A stretch of DNA of 64,000 bases from Thysanoteuthis rhombus (GCA_963457665.1 OY735219.1:35137977-35201976), one strand, 5' to 3'; numbered from the stretch's first letter, positions 23,010 to 35,029 are shown. Translations and numbers: made by a program. The notes: generated by a model not told the origin, from the letters alone.

Positions 23010-24355
23010 CGTAACATTAAGATTATTTTCGAACAGTACCAATTATTTTACCCTCATAGGGACGTGATTGAAAATTACTTGCTGGTGTTCTTCCTTAGGA
23101 TCAAATCCTGGGTGCAAAAACTTTTTCGCATATCTGAAACGATATACTTCTTCATGAATCAATGATCACATTGCGATGTAGTCTCTTAATGTTCGACCAA
23201 TTTAAATGGCAACGATGCAGCGGACAACTCAAAATAGGGTTTGAAATCACGATTCTAAAAGTGAATTCAATCCACTGAATATATATGTGTGTGTGTGGCG
23301 TTTTTACCGGCACACTAAGAAAAGAACCATAACTTGTGTCCATCATCCTCATGTCCTTATTTCATATCTCTTATTCATATATATTTAGCATAAATAGTAG
23401 TAGTAGTAGCAGCAGAAGGAAGAAGAGGAGGAAGCGGAAGATGAGGTTAGTTCACTTGAATGTCTGGACCAAATGTCATATCAATTCACCCTGATACGAC
23501 CGAGAAAATTGATCTTTAACATATTAAGGACCGACAGACCGACCGAAAAGTGTCTCACAGTGATGCAGAGACGCATCTAAAAACTATGCAAATGTTGCTC
23601 TGCGTGAAGTACGCTGGTATTATGATTTGTCAGCAGAAGATTAAGATAGACAGCTATGGAAGTTGGATGAGTTTCTGTGATCAGAAGTGCCCCAAATACC
23701 CCTATGAGCCTAACGCCTTATAGACCAGAAAACTATATATTTATAAACATGCTTACCTAATTGGTCCCAGTCAAGATTGGTTACAGGGGTAAGTGATATT
23801 TGTTACTGCCTCTATCAACTATCGTACCAAGCTAGTGACAAGGATTGTCTTTGTATTATTAGATTCAATGATCATTCGTTTGCAAAGGATTGTTGATTAC
23901 AGTAGATAATTTCATAGTATATAGTTATTTTATGATATGGTCTCTTAGAATATTTGACAGGAGTGGGTACCATCGTGGAAGAATGATGATCAAATTTTTG
24001 CATTAAATTTCCTTAATCTAAATTGCTCAACTTTAGATAAATTATTACAAGCACACAGCAGGTCTTGATTAGATTAATTTTATAAAGTAGATTCTCATAG
24101 TTGCATGCTCTCCCCCCACACGAAAAATTTGACATTCTGTAAAGATTCTGAAGTTTTCACAGTACCAGACCATCTATACAGCTTTTTAAAAAAACAGAAT
24201 CACCAGAAAAATTCCCATTTCCAAATTAGCTAGTTTTGAATCTGGTAGGTCAATCAGTAGTTTGAAACTCAGCCACTCATTCAAATTTTCGTGGAGTTGT
24301 TTAATTGTCTTCAGATAAAAATTAAGAAGACAAAGAAACAACAATCAGAACTGAA
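23010..24355. other. No gene recognised
   Basis: Contains short (TAG)n/(CAG)n at about 23397-23415. No coding or RNA signal is seen. Confidence 0.4.
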
Positions 24356-24356
24356 G

Positions 24357-24898
24357 TAAGTAGACCACTACACCTACAAGGACAAGGAATCTCAATGGAA
24401 TCCTAAAAAAGAAAAAAGACGAAATCAGGAGAAGAATCACCCTTGGTTGGTAAGCATTTGATAGAGTCTGCTCAATTTTAAAGAACAATAAGAAGGGTAT
24501 GCAACCAATCTATTAAGCTGAAACATGGAATCTAACCGAGACACTGACCCGCAGACTGAGAAGCATGCAACATGTACAAGAGAGAACCACGCTCAGTATC
24601 ACATACAGAGATCACTAGACAGCACAGTACATTAAAGGGGGGAATCAAAGATATCGATGAAACCGTTGGAAACTCAAATGGTAACGGGCTAGTCATGTTG
24701 TCAGACAACCGCTACACACCACAACTCACAACGTGGATCATCTGATATCATACGTGGATATGTGTCCGACAGAATTCGAAATGGTGTCATGAACTACACA
24801 AGGTCAGAAAGTGTTGGATCCCTGGCTTGACGAATCTTGGAGAGGGTCTATGTCTAATGACGGACGTTAGAATGCTGATAGTGAAGATAATGATTAAA
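24357..24898 (+). mobile_element. RTE-like LINE 3' end, strongly decayed
   Basis: Plus-strand order matches the family: GTAGACCACTACACCTAC, GAATCACCCTTGGTTGGTAA, CATGGAATCTAACC, then TCTATGTCTAATGACGGACG and a degraded GATAATGAT tail. Frames are broken throughout. Confidence 0.8.
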
Positions 24899-25059
24899 CA
24901 AACCCTGAGTAATGGCAGTCACATCGGTTTAAATTCCACTTTTGTCTGACATAAATCCAAGATTAGATGAATAAAGAAAATGTTTTTGTAGGTCAGCAGG
25001 ATATACATGAGTAGTGGACTGCCAAAAAACACTCCGGAGGTGATTAAGCCATCCTAAAG

Positions 25060-25648
25060 ATATCTATCTCTTGGTTAGGTTCCATGTTTCAGTTCCATGA
25101 CTGACTATTGGGAGGATGCATTGGTTATAAGCCTTTCTTTTTAGGATTAAATGGATCTTCTTATTTTTGAAGATTGAGCTTGCTCTGCCAAAGGCTCGCC
25201 ATCTTACTGTGATTCTACGCTTGATTTCTTCTTCTTTTGAGGGTCTCATGGAGATTCGTTGTCCTAGATAGATGTAGTGATCTACTTTCTCCAGTTCTGT
25301 GTCCCAGATTTTGAACTTAGTGTTTTTATCTCCGATGTGGTTGTTGCACATGATCTTTGTCTTGCTGAAGTTCATGTGCAGGCTGACTTTCTTGCTCTTT
25401 CCATTTGGTTCATCTATCATTAGTTGGAGGTCGTGTAGGTTCTCTGCGAAAAGGGCAATGTCTGCAAATCTGAGGTTGCTCAGATACTCGCCGTCTATCT
25501 TAATTCCTGTACTCTCCCAGTCTAGTCTTCTGAAGATCATCTCGAGGCAGGCTGTGAATAATTTAGGTGAGCTGGTATCACCTTGTCTTACTCCTTTCTG
25601 GAGCTGGAAGGGATCCGAGTCTTTATGTAGCCTGATAAAGGAGCTGCT
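25060..25648 (-). mobile_element. RTE-like LINE, RT palm to thumb, 203-codon open frame
   Basis: The minus-strand frame 25675-25064 reads FQLQKGVRQGDTSSPKLFTA (RT motif for template/primer grip), then GEYLSNLRFADIALFAENLH (catalytic FADD reads FADI, so inactive), SKTKIMCNNHIG, VDHYIYLGQRIS and ILPIVSHGTETWNLTKR. It is the longest intact stretch of this RT in the window. The last Asp change shows that the copy is dead. Confidence 0.9.
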
Positions 25649-25703
25649 GGACAACCGATGGACATCGCTATTCACGACATGGATCCCCAGAGATCACATG
25701 CGC
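25649..25703 (+). mobile_element. RTE-like LINE piece in opposite orientation
   Basis: The plus strand reads DNRWTSLFTTWIPRDHMRNQ, the C-terminal motif of the same LINE, fused without spacer to the inverted RT piece. Twin-priming (5' inversion) or rearrangement could make this join. Confidence 0.75.
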
Positions 25704-25844
25704 AACCAATATGTGTTCATTTGTTTTTTCTTTGCGATTTATAGACGCCCAAACGGCTGCACCTACGAGCTGCAGATTTGTGCTCACTGGTAAGTTGACT
25801 GAAGACTGTGCATAGGATAGGTGACACTAACCTCTGGTGACATC

Positions 25845-26110
25845 TCAATGTCAATTTAGGGTCAGGAAAAGACCCTGGACCTGATAACATCACGATCAAT
25901 CTACTGAAAAAAAACTGGTAAGATCGTCAACAAAAAACTAGCTATTCTATTCGACTCGTGTCTAAAACAGAGTGAAGTCTTGGAAGACTGGAACACAGCA
26001 ATCATAATGCTTCAGCATAAAAAAAGAAAAATTAAGTGAAAAACAACCACGGGAACAGCTGCTCGACCATGGACCATCTCCATTCAATTAAATCAGCTAG
26101 AAGAGAAAGC
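25845..26110 (+). mobile_element. RTE-like LINE, N-terminal RT fragment with deletion
   Basis: The plus strand reads GKDPGPDNITINLLKKNW (motif like GKAPGPDGI), then a CL-SEVLEDWNTAIIM-like segment, then jumps to EKQPREQL, with stops and shifts. About 150 bp found in other copies is missing. Confidence 0.75.
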
Positions 26111-26149
26111 AGCAGCTCTGTGATAACTTCCTGATACATAGAATTTATC

Positions 26150-26320
26150 ATCATCAACATCGACATCAATTGACAGCTCGTCACGCCATCTTACTTTTTG
26201 TCGACAACAATTTCGCATATGATCTCTCAGGATCCATGTTGTGAGTCGTGATATCCACAAGTTGTCTGACATTCTTGCAACATATCCAGCCCATTGACAT
26301 TCGGGGTTTTTTTTAATGGT
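26150..26320 (-). mobile_element. RTE-like LINE, inverted 3' piece
   Basis: Minus-strand frame: ECQWAGYVARMSDNLWISRL, TTWILRDHMRNCCRQKVRWR then DELSIDV, ending in a GATGATGA-like tail at 26150. Confidence 0.85.
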
Positions 26321-26329
26321 ATCAATCTT

Positions 26330-26485
26330 TTCTAGTTGAATGGGTTCAGTCTTCATGAAGCCTGATGAAGGAACTGCTGTGTCGTTAGATATGTTGCAGT
26401 ATTTTGGCATATGCAATCAACCCACTCAAAGCTGGAGAGGTTATCACAAGGAAATTAGTCAATCTCTTCAACATGCCCCAAACAA
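26330..26485 (+). mobile_element. RTE-like LINE RT piece
   Basis: GGGTTCAGTCTTCATGAAGC and GTCGTTAGATATGTTGCAGT match 12005-12070 and 27490-27550. It stops at CCCCAAACAAAG, where LINE 2 sequence begins. Confidence 0.8.
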
Positions 26486-26750
26486 AGGGCAAGAACACGC
26501 TCCTATTTCACACAGCTCCTGATTGGCAATGGCTTCGTGAAAGGATTAGCGTGTTGGACGATACCCTTCATGACTCCATGAAAAATGTGTTCATCCTCAG
26601 GAGCATGGGGAGCACCCAATTCTTTAATGCAGAGTAAATGGGTCTGTCCTGTTGACCAAGTTGAAAGCTTTGGTCAAGTTAGTGAAGCAGTATACAATAG
26701 TCGCCTTTGCTAGCGGCACTTATCCTACGGGATGAGATTGAGTAATTCCA
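26486..26750 (-). mobile_element. LINE family 2 RT fragment, duplicate of 11500-11755
   Basis: Near identical to 11525-11755 (CCTGATTGGCAATGGCTTCG, GTTGACCAAGTTGAAAGCTT). Followed by the same 80 bp linker and (TC)n as the first copy. Confidence 0.8.
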
Positions 26751-26828
26751 CGCATTTGAACTCGCATTTTTTTTTAGATTTTTAATAATAGATATTGACC
26801 CATTGAATCAATTTCGACTACTATGTGC

Positions 26829-26830
<2 letters not shown>

Positions 26831-26903
<73 letters not shown>
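26831..26903. repeat. (TC)n microsatellite
   Basis: 73 bp of pure CT dinucleotide. Confidence 0.98.
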
Positions 26904-26907
<4 letters not shown>

Positions 26908-27269
26908 GTCTATTTACTTTAAAAGACAATGACTAAACAGAGACACATCATAGAATTCGCCAAGGGCCAAGTATTTTTCCCGGAATCGTCGAAATAAGGG
27001 GAAATGAACAAGTTTTCCTGAAATCATCCTCTTTCACAGGAAATTTTCAGAAAAAGCCTGGAACCACGAAGAAAAAAAAGATTATTTTTAATCAGGGGAA
27101 GCCAAATGATAAGAGCCTGCTCATCTCCTGATCACCAACATCTGATTATTAAAAACTCAACTAAGTTAAATTCTTTCAATACAGACTTTTATTTTACACA
27201 CTGAAAAAACTTCACATTCTTTACTCATGGAAAAATCATTTTTTCATATTTATTTCAAGTTCATGACCT

Positions 27270-27455
27270 TTCTATTATGGGCATCACAGAGCCAGTACAT
27301 TATGAATTTGTCCAGCTCGTCATACCATCTTACTTTTTGTCGACTACAATTTCGCATATGATATCTCGGGGTCCACGTTGTGAGTCGTGATATCCACAAG
27401 TTGTCTGACATTCTTGCAACATATCCAGCCCATTGACATTCAGGTTTGTTTTTTT
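27270..27455 (-). mobile_element. RTE-like LINE, inverted 3' piece at the 5' side of the longest RT copy
   Basis: Reverse complement of the 3' coding end (CTATTATGGGCATCACAGAG to TCTTGCAACATATCCAGCCC). It sits directly before the plus-strand RT copy at 27478-28882, whose own 3' end carries the same sequence in sense, so the composite has terminal inverted repeats. Confidence 0.8.
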
Positions 27456-27477
27456 TAATGGTATCACCCCTTTTTCT

Positions 27478-28882
27478 CTAATTGAACGGGTTCAGTCTTC
27501 TTGAAGCCTGATGAAGGAACTGCTGTGTCGTTAGATATGTTGCAGTATTTTGGCATATACGATCGAACTACTCAAAGCCGGAGAGTTCATCAATAGGATA
27601 TTAGCCATTCTTTTCAACGTGCCCCAAACAAAGTGAAATCCTAAACAGTTGGAACACTGCAATCATAATTCTGTTATGCAAAAAAAGGGAAACCCGAAAG
27701 ACCTCAACAACTACATGCTAATAAGCCTTCTCAACTGCATCTACAAACTCTTTATCAAAGTGATCCTCAACCGATTCTCCGAAACGCTAGATGAAAACCA
27801 ACCACGGAAACAAGCTGACTTCACAAAAATATACTCAACCATCGACCATCTCTACAGTAAACCAACCAAGAGAAAGCAGCATGATATAGAATGCTACTTG
27901 CTGTGGCATTTATAAACTTCAAGAAGGCATTCAACTCTGTAGAAATTCCCATGGTCATGAAGGCTATCACTCCACAAGGTGTAGACCCTGAATACGTCCA
28001 AGTACTGCAGCATATATACAATCAAAACAACTCCTTTATCGGGCTACATAAAGACTTTGAACTCTTCCAGCTCCAAAAAGGAGTAAAACAAGGTGATACC
28101 AGCTCACCCGAACTCTTCACAGCCTGCCTCGAGATGATCTTCCGAAACCTGGAATGGGAGAATAGAAGAATCAAAATAGACGGCGAATATCCGAGCAAGC
28201 TCAGATTTGCAGACGACATCGTCCTTTTCGCAGAGAACCGATATGACCTCCAACTAACGCTAGATGAACTCAACGAAGAAAGCAAAAAAGTTGGCCTCCA
28301 CATTCAGTAAAACGAAAGTTATGTGCAGCAATCACATTGAGAATAAGGGGGAAAGTAGACCACTACATCTACCTAGGACAACGAATCTTACAGAAGAAGA
28401 AATCAAGCGAATAATCACCCTAGGATGGCAAGCTTTTGGCAGAGTTAGCTCAACCTTCAAAAACAGGACGATCCCAATAATCCTGAAAAGACAAGTATAC
28501 AACCAATGCATCCTCCCGATAGTCACTTATGGAGCTGAAACAAGGAACCTAACCAAGAGACAGACTCGCAAACTGAGAAGCATGCAACGTGCAAATGAGA
28601 GAATCATGTTCGACCTCACATGGAGATATCACAAGACAGCACAGTATTTCAGTTGGAAAACGGGAGTCTGAGACATCATAGAATCTATTAAAAAACTTAA
28701 ATGGCAATGGGCTGGTCATGTTGCAAGAATGGCAGACAACCAATGGACATCACGTCTCACAACATGGATCCCAAGAGATCCCAGAGGCGACAGAATACAA
28801 GATGGAGATATGAACTAGAAAAATTTAGAAACTACTGGCCACGCGACGCCCATTCGACAGACGTTAAAAGACTGATGATGAT
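27478..28882 (+). mobile_element. RTE-like LINE, longest reverse transcriptase copy
   Basis: Sense copy of about 1.4 kb in at least four open pieces: 27649-27915, 27891-28310, 28264-28671 and 28701-28907. Motifs in order: LNNYMLISLLNCIYKLFI, FINFKKAFNSVE, LQKGVKQGDTSSPELFTACL, SKLRFADDIVLFAENR (both catalytic Asp residues present), CILPIVTYGAETRNLTKR, LKWQWAGHVARMADNQWTS, tail GACTGATGATGATGA. It lacks the APE endonuclease domain. Frameshifts near 27900 and 28290 and later stops show that it is dead. Confidence 0.92.
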
Positions 28883-28909
28883 GAAGACTCAAGCTAGTAG
28901 AATATGAAA

Positions 28910-29605
28910 TTCCCCAACTCATTTGTGTTGATATTGTCACCAATGTAGAAGTACTAAGATCACTAATGAAGAGATGAGAGTGTAGTAATGTAGTTGATGG
29001 AAAAAGTGGGAAGACAACAGAATAACGATAATGGAATAAGTTCATTACCGGGATTTGAATGAAAAGTTTGTCTTTGACAGAGTCAGTTCGATGAAGACTT
29101 GATCAAAGTTAACCCAGGAGTTCATTCGTTCATTTTAACAACCATAGCCATCAAAGATGGCGGAGGGTTCAATCCTTTTTTTATATGTATGTATTTGTTA
29201 ATGTGTTTGCTTGTTTGTTCCAGTGCTCCTGGCCATACTGTTTATATACTGACTCAAACAGTGGCATCAGTACTCCATTATACTCCTTCTGAAAACAATT
29301 TTTTTTTATCTTTGAAAAAAAACAAAGAAGCTTTTTAGGGCCTTATTTTGACGGTTTTATTATTAACGTTTATATTCTCCAGAACCTAAATAGTACCAGA
29401 TGTTTTTTACTTTATTTTTTACTCTACTTTAGATGTTTTCCAATGCAAAGTGCCACAGAGTTCGTGGATAGAATTTATTCTTGCTATGTATATTCTTTAA
29501 TGGATTTTTTTTTACATTACTTCATATTTTGATACCGCAGTTATAATTACCGACTACGATGGCAAGTCATATTTTGGGTTATTTACAGAAACATTTGAAC
29601 TGGAT
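28910..29605. other. No gene recognised
   Basis: AT-rich unique sequence with poly-T near 29303 and 29505. Confidence 0.4.
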
Positions 29606-29609
29606 ACTT

Positions 29610-29818
29610 CTAGTCATGAGTCGCTATGTCCATTGGTTATCTTACAACATGGCCAGCCCATTGCCATTTGAGTTTTTCAATGGATTCTATGATGTCCCTG
29701 ACTCCTGTCTACTCCCAGATGTATTGTGCTGTCTTGTGGTCATTCCATGTGAGGTTGAGCATAACCTTTTCATGAGCACATTGCATGGTTCTCAATTTGC
29801 GGATATGTCTTGAAAAAT
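29610..29818 (-). mobile_element. RTE-like LINE 3' fragment
   Basis: Reverse complement of the RT C-terminal region: CAACATGGCCAGCCCATTGC, TGTGCTGTCTTGTGGTCATT, GGTTCTCAATTTGCGGA. Both ends are truncated. Confidence 0.85.
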
Positions 29819-29839
29819 CACTTCCCCTTCAACCCAAAG

Positions 29840-30698
29840 CCTTAGTCTGAGGCAGATAAGTACTACTTGATCTTGACTTCATTTTCAAATTATATTTTGC
29901 TAAAATTCGACTATAGATTCCATGGGTAAAGATCTCTGCCTATCTTTCTGTCTCCACCTCTCTCTCTCTCTCTTTCTCTCTCTCTAACCCACCTGAAGAG
30001 ATCAGCAAAGCTACAACTGAAATGTCTTACTGTTTATCGCTGTAAATTTGAAACAAAACAAAACAAAATGAAAAAAAATAAAGTAGATGCCCATCCCCTA
30101 CCTCCCAACAGAAACAACTCTGTAGATAGACATCTCGGGACAACTAATGGAAAATCTTCAGACTATCCAAGTGAGGTTGAAGGACATGGCAAGACTCCTT
30201 GACAAAGTAACGAATTATTGAATTCTAAAAACTGGATACTTAAATGCAGGAAATTAGATTTTACCATCAATACTCCAAAGGGCTGAGGAATTATATTAAA
30301 AGGACAATTATTCAAAATAAATGTAACGGTTATCAAATTATTTTAAAAGACGTTTTCCTTTTTGTCAGAAGTAACAGCATATGTATAATTATCATCAGTG
30401 TTGTGAATGTCCGACCGAAAAAATTTTGAGTTTCAAATTGCTCAAGGATTGGTGTATAAGAGCATTGCATTGGTTTCAATTACACATTTAAAAGAAAACA
30501 TTTTAACTGATTTTTGATTACTCAAGTTAAAAAAAACAACACTTAAGATATAAATATAAAATCATAGAAAAATGATATTGGTAACACTTCAAATAACATT
30601 AATCATAAAGACCGAGAGATCTAGAACTTTAAAACTTACCCAGTTTCAATCCAGTTAATGAAAATAGACAATTTTTCATTTTTTTTTACAATGTATGT

Positions 30699-30700
<2 letters not shown>
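29840..30700. other. No gene recognised
   Basis: A (TC)n run at about 29959-29985 and AT-rich sequence otherwise. Confidence 0.4.

Positions 30701-30701
<1 letters not shown>

Positions 30702-30730
<29 letters not shown>
30702..30730. repeat. (AT)n microsatellite
   Basis: About 29 bp of AT dinucleotide. Confidence 0.95.
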
Positions 30731-30884
30731 CAAGTTGCACTTGACCTCAAAACTCTATCATGCAGACTGGAGGGTTATCCTATGTACTGGTTCCACCATC
30801 TATGGTCTTACTGCTGAGGAAAACCCTTCAAAATATTTTTATTCACAGAGCAAAGCCATTATTTATATATATATGTTGTGATAT

Positions 30885-31270
30885 TCATACAATTGAGCCA
30901 AACAGTCGCCGGTGAAGTAAAGGCCCAAATGACAGCTTTCACACCAAATTCTCATCTCATTTATTTGTCTCTTTCATTGTGACAGTTATGTATTAAGTAA
31001 TGTGATATTTCAGAATGATCATAAATTTGTTACATCATATAGAAACTTATTTGAGATGATCTCCCGTCATTACACGGTTAATGCATCATTTACCTTAGAC
31101 AACTTAGAATAAACAATTGAAGAGAATGGGGCTGCAACAGGAATCAAACCTGCCACCGATAGGGTAGCTGCTTCAATGTAGCATTACTCTAATCATTGAG
31201 CAAAACAGTTTCTTGCAAAGCAAAAGGCCGAATAACCTCTTCCACATCAAATTTACATCTTGTTTTGGAA
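30885..31270 (-). mobile_element. SINE family B, with flanking second unit
   Basis: On the minus strand: TTGCTCAATGATTAGAGTAA (A-box region), CAGCTACCCTATCGGTGGCA, B-box GGTTTGATTCC, then body TTCTATATGATGTAAC. Sequence TTGAGC-AAACAG with AAGGCC(G/C)AA occurs at both 30893 and 31195, so two copies are joined head to tail or the unit is a dimer. Confidence 0.65.
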
Positions 31271-31274
31271 AGCA

Positions 31275-31730
31275 AATGATATTTAATAGAGATTTCATAA
31301 ATTCCAATATGAGAATTCACATACTCTCTTTTAGCATTAGTACATGCAAACATTTAGAAGTCTACAAAATATGAATTTTGTAGAAAACAAATTTACAAAA
31401 AAAACAAATCTTGTTAAAGTATCATAATTTGTTCATTCAATCTATTTCATCTAAAGCAATAATGATATGATTAAAATTTATGTATTTACTTCTTTTTTTC
31501 ATTCTTTCAAGGAATTGTAAAGTTTTACACCCTCACCGACTCAATGTTAAAAATGGCGCGTAAGTAACATTTTAACAATTCAATTAATTCATGTACTTAC
31601 TTCTGTATTTCTTTCATTAATTTTCTTATTTCTATTTATTTGTGCACTGTTTCCCAACTGGGGTGTGTACTTTACAATCAACTACCTTCCCTATATCTAC
31701 AGGAATGTAAGTTCATTACAACTTAAAACT
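31275..31730. other. No gene recognised
   Basis: AT-rich; contains TTTCCCAACTGGGGTGTGTA near 31650, a phrase typical of hAT-type termini but with no partner seen. Confidence 0.35.
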
Positions 31731-31733
31731 ATA

Positions 31734-32330
31734 CAAAGTAGACCACTACATCTACCTAGGACAACAAATCTTGAGAAAAATTATCACTCCAGGATGGCAA
31801 GAGTTCGATTGAGCAAGATCAACCTTCAAGAACAAGAAAATCCAATTAGTCCTAAAAAGAAGAGTATACAACCAATGCATTCTCCCATTAGTCACTTATG
31901 TAGCTGAAAATGGAACCTAACCAAGAGACTGACCTGCAAACCGAGAACCATGCAGAGTGTACATGAGAGAATCATGCTCAAGCTTACATGGAGAGACCAC
32001 AAGATAGCACAGTATATCAGGGAAAAAACAGGAATCTGAGACATTGTAGGAACCATTAGGAAACTCAAATGGCCATGGGTAGGTCATATTGCACAAAAAG
32101 CAAACAAGCGATGAACATCACAACTCATAACATGGATCCCCAGAGATCAAAGGCAGAACTGACGCCAACAGAAAATAAGATGGCAAGACAAACTGGACAG
32201 GTTCAGAAAATATTGGCTCTGTGACACCCACAATATAGAGGTGTGGCGAATCCTGGGGAAGATCTATGTCCAACTACAGATGATAAAAAACTGATAATGA
32301 TGACAATGATGATGATGATGATGACAACTT
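31734..32330 (+). mobile_element. RTE-like LINE 3' end with (GAT)n tail
   Basis: Sense order GTAGACCACTACATCTACCT, GTATACAACCAATGCATTCT, GGAGAGACCACAAGATAGCA, GATCAAAGGCAGAACTGACG, GAAGATCTATGTCCAAC and tail GATGATGATGATGATGA. Small deletions break all frames. Confidence 0.88.
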
Positions 32331-32839
32331 CAATTGTAAACTTTCAAAGAACAAGAAAGTGATAATGTATTTGAGTTGAAAAGTTCAAATATGCAGTTTT
32401 TCATACTCGGAAACTCGCTATGAATTTTTTTTTTCTGACAGCCAAAATAATTAATAAAACAGATAGGCAGATTTTGTTGGATTTTTTTTTTTTTTCAAGT
32501 AAACACCACTCTTACTCTCAATCTTTCTATTTTAAAAATACGAAAATTGTTTGTGTATTTGTATCTTGGATAGAGGAGTAAAGTAAGAGCCATCATTCTT
32601 CAAGAAGGTAAGAGTGAGAAAGAGATCAAAACACTCTCCAGGAGTTTGAATTGGAAATTGAACCTTCACCAAGAAACACTTTTTGGGTTGAATTTGAAAA
32701 ACTAATTTACAAATAACCTTACCTGAAGTCATGTAGATACACAAAAAAAATTTCACAGGGTTATATTGAATGTTTTTTTGCAGTGAGATGTCACATACAG
32801 ACAGCTGTTTGGTGATTCATCATGAGATGATATATATAC

Positions 32840-33693
32840 TGTAAACCCTCAGTTTAACAGATTAATAGGGGTGGATGGTTGTCTGCTAATTGTGAATGTC
32901 TGTTAAATGAAATGTTACCTGAAAGTGAATTTTTTACCTTCTTTTTACTCTTTTCAAATTCAAATTCAAATTCAAATATTTTGATGCAAAAGTAGCTTTA
33001 ATATGATGTATAATATAAATTTATTGAATTATGATATTCAACAATACAGAGCATGTCTGTAAAATTTGCAAAAGTAATCATCCAGCTTTAGTTCTGAACT
33101 GCCAAAAATGTTCAAAAGAAACAATTTTTCCACTAACTTCATTTTTTGTGCCACATATAAGTTGGCATGCTTTATTTTAACTTCTGTATCAGTTGATGTC
33201 ATTTTCAGTACTAGGAATTGCAAGACTATTTGATGAATAAAACTTAACATTCAGAATCATAATAACAGGATGACCAAGTCAAAACAAAAGCGGAAGAAAT
33301 CCATAAATATCAACTTGTTCCAAGAAACTATCAGAAAAATTATTCCAAAAATATCCATTCATATCTAAATGTTCCAGGAAATAATTTAAAAATGAGCCTT
33401 CACTCACTGCCTTCTATATCAAAATATAAAAAATAAAACCAAATATTTAAGGATTGTAAAGTGAAAATATAGAAGTTGTTTTTTTAATCATGATAATTTG
33501 AATCATTATGACCTTCATTTCATCAGGAAATTCTACATTCGTTTTTAATACTTTGATATAAAGTTTTGCGTTCATGTGGAAATACGCTTATTTAAAATAA
33601 ACTAAAAGGAAATTAATGTTGGCCAAACCTCTGTAAAACTGTTGGAAAACAAGTGTCTAGTTGAACCTTGTGATAGTTGCACTGTAAAAAGAC
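32840..33693 (-). mobile_element. Possible pogo/Tigger-like DNA transposon remnant
   Basis: The left end TACTGTAAACCCTCAGTTTA and the reverse complement of the right end TACAGTGCAACTATCACAAG resemble pogo-class terminal repeats bounded by TA. A minus-strand frame at 33250-33038 reads LYVAQKMKLVEKLF, like the first helix region of the CENP-B/pogo HTH domain (typical: LTIAQKLELIEKL). The catalytic DDE region is absent, so this would be a deletion derivative. Confidence 0.4.
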
Positions 33694-33694
33694 C

Positions 33695-34465
33695 CCCTGA
33701 TAAAAGTTTTAAAAGACATTTTTTTTTCTAAAAAGGGTTAGTGGTAGGGTAAAAAATATACATTAAGACAAGCTAATAAATTTAGTAGTAAGAAATTAAT
33801 CATTTTTGAGTTGGTCTATGTGAAAAGATTTTCCAAGTAACCCACTACATTCGGTACAGATTTAAAAGAGTAGAAATAATGGAAAATCTAAAATTGATAT
33901 AAAGCTGATGTTTATTCCAAAAATAAAGTGTTTGTTTTTCGAACAGTAAGACAAAATTTATTGAATGGGAAAAAATTTGCTATGAAATAAATATGCCTCA
34001 GACACAAATGGACACAAAGAAGTTTCTAGATTTCAGATACACTATCAAAAATGTTACATTTTGATAGTCCAACTCATTTTTTTTGTTTTTCTCTCACTTT
34101 ATTTTGTTTGTCTACTTGTAACAACTTACAAGCAAACAGCAGTACAATATGCAGGTACCACACTGGGGATTGGGCAAAATGTTGATATTTTGGATGATAG
34201 GTAAAAGTTCAAAGACTGAACTTTATCATATAAAAATCTAAAAATATCAAGATTTTCCCCAAAAATCTAAATATATCAAGATTTAGCAAATTAAATGTAA
34301 AAATATCTGAGTCTCAGCAAGAAATATTTAGATTGTATCCAAAATCTGAAAACATTTTTTTATATCTAAATGCAACAAAAATATCTAAATTCAGGTATAA
34401 AAAAATCCAAGTTGGCAATGCTGGAAGCAAATTTTTTTGGCATGTATATACTCAATTAAAGTATC
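33695..34465. other. No gene recognised
   Basis: Low-complexity AT-rich sequence with repeated words such as AATATCTAAAT and ATCAAGATTT between 34200 and 34400. Confidence 0.4.
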
Positions 34466-34469
34466 TACT

Positions 34470-34525
34470 GAATCCGAAAAATCCTTATATCAGGGTCCAT
34501 TGAACCAAGGATTCACTGTAAATGT
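34470..34525 (-). mobile_element. pogo-like terminal repeat, isolated
   Basis: The minus strand reads TACAGTGAATCCTTGGTTCA then ATGGACCCTGATATAAGGAT, a typical pogo/Tigger end. No partner is found in a sensible distance other than the ends at 32840-33693. Confidence 0.35.
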
Positions 34526-34972
34526 ATTATACAATTTATGTAAAATAAATTAAAAAATGATACACGGGTTTATGAATGAATTTATCTTTATTCATTATCT
34601 TCTCCCAACTACAGTTTCGCTATATATTAGTATCATCAGGGATTGATTTGTTAGTGAAGAAAACATTTCGTTTTTGATCATTCTTATGAACCCTTATTTA
34701 GTTTTTCAAACTAATTAAAATGTTATAGATAAATATCATACAAGAAATCAAACCATGAACATGCAACCATAGAAATTTATCTTGTTTAAAATTATGAATT
34801 CAAAAATGCTGAGCAGTTTTTTAGAGTTTTTTTTTCATAGATACATATCTAATGAATTATTTCCTTTTTTGTTTTGTTCTTATCTAATTCGAGGTAATTA
34901 TCATAATAAAGAAATATAGAGAGATGGAAAGAAAGATGTATACATATACATATATATATCTTTCCATACATC

Positions 34973-34978
34973 TTTATT
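34973..34978 (-). terminator. Polyadenylation signal AATAAA of the Deltex-like gene
   Basis: AATAAA on the minus strand, 52 bases after the stop codon at 35030. It is followed by an AT/GT-rich stretch. The distance is short but normal for an animal 3' UTR. Confidence 0.6.
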
Positions 34979-35029
34979 TCGTTAATATTCAACAAGCCAA
35001 TCCATGGAAGTGGTTTTAAAGGATCTTCT

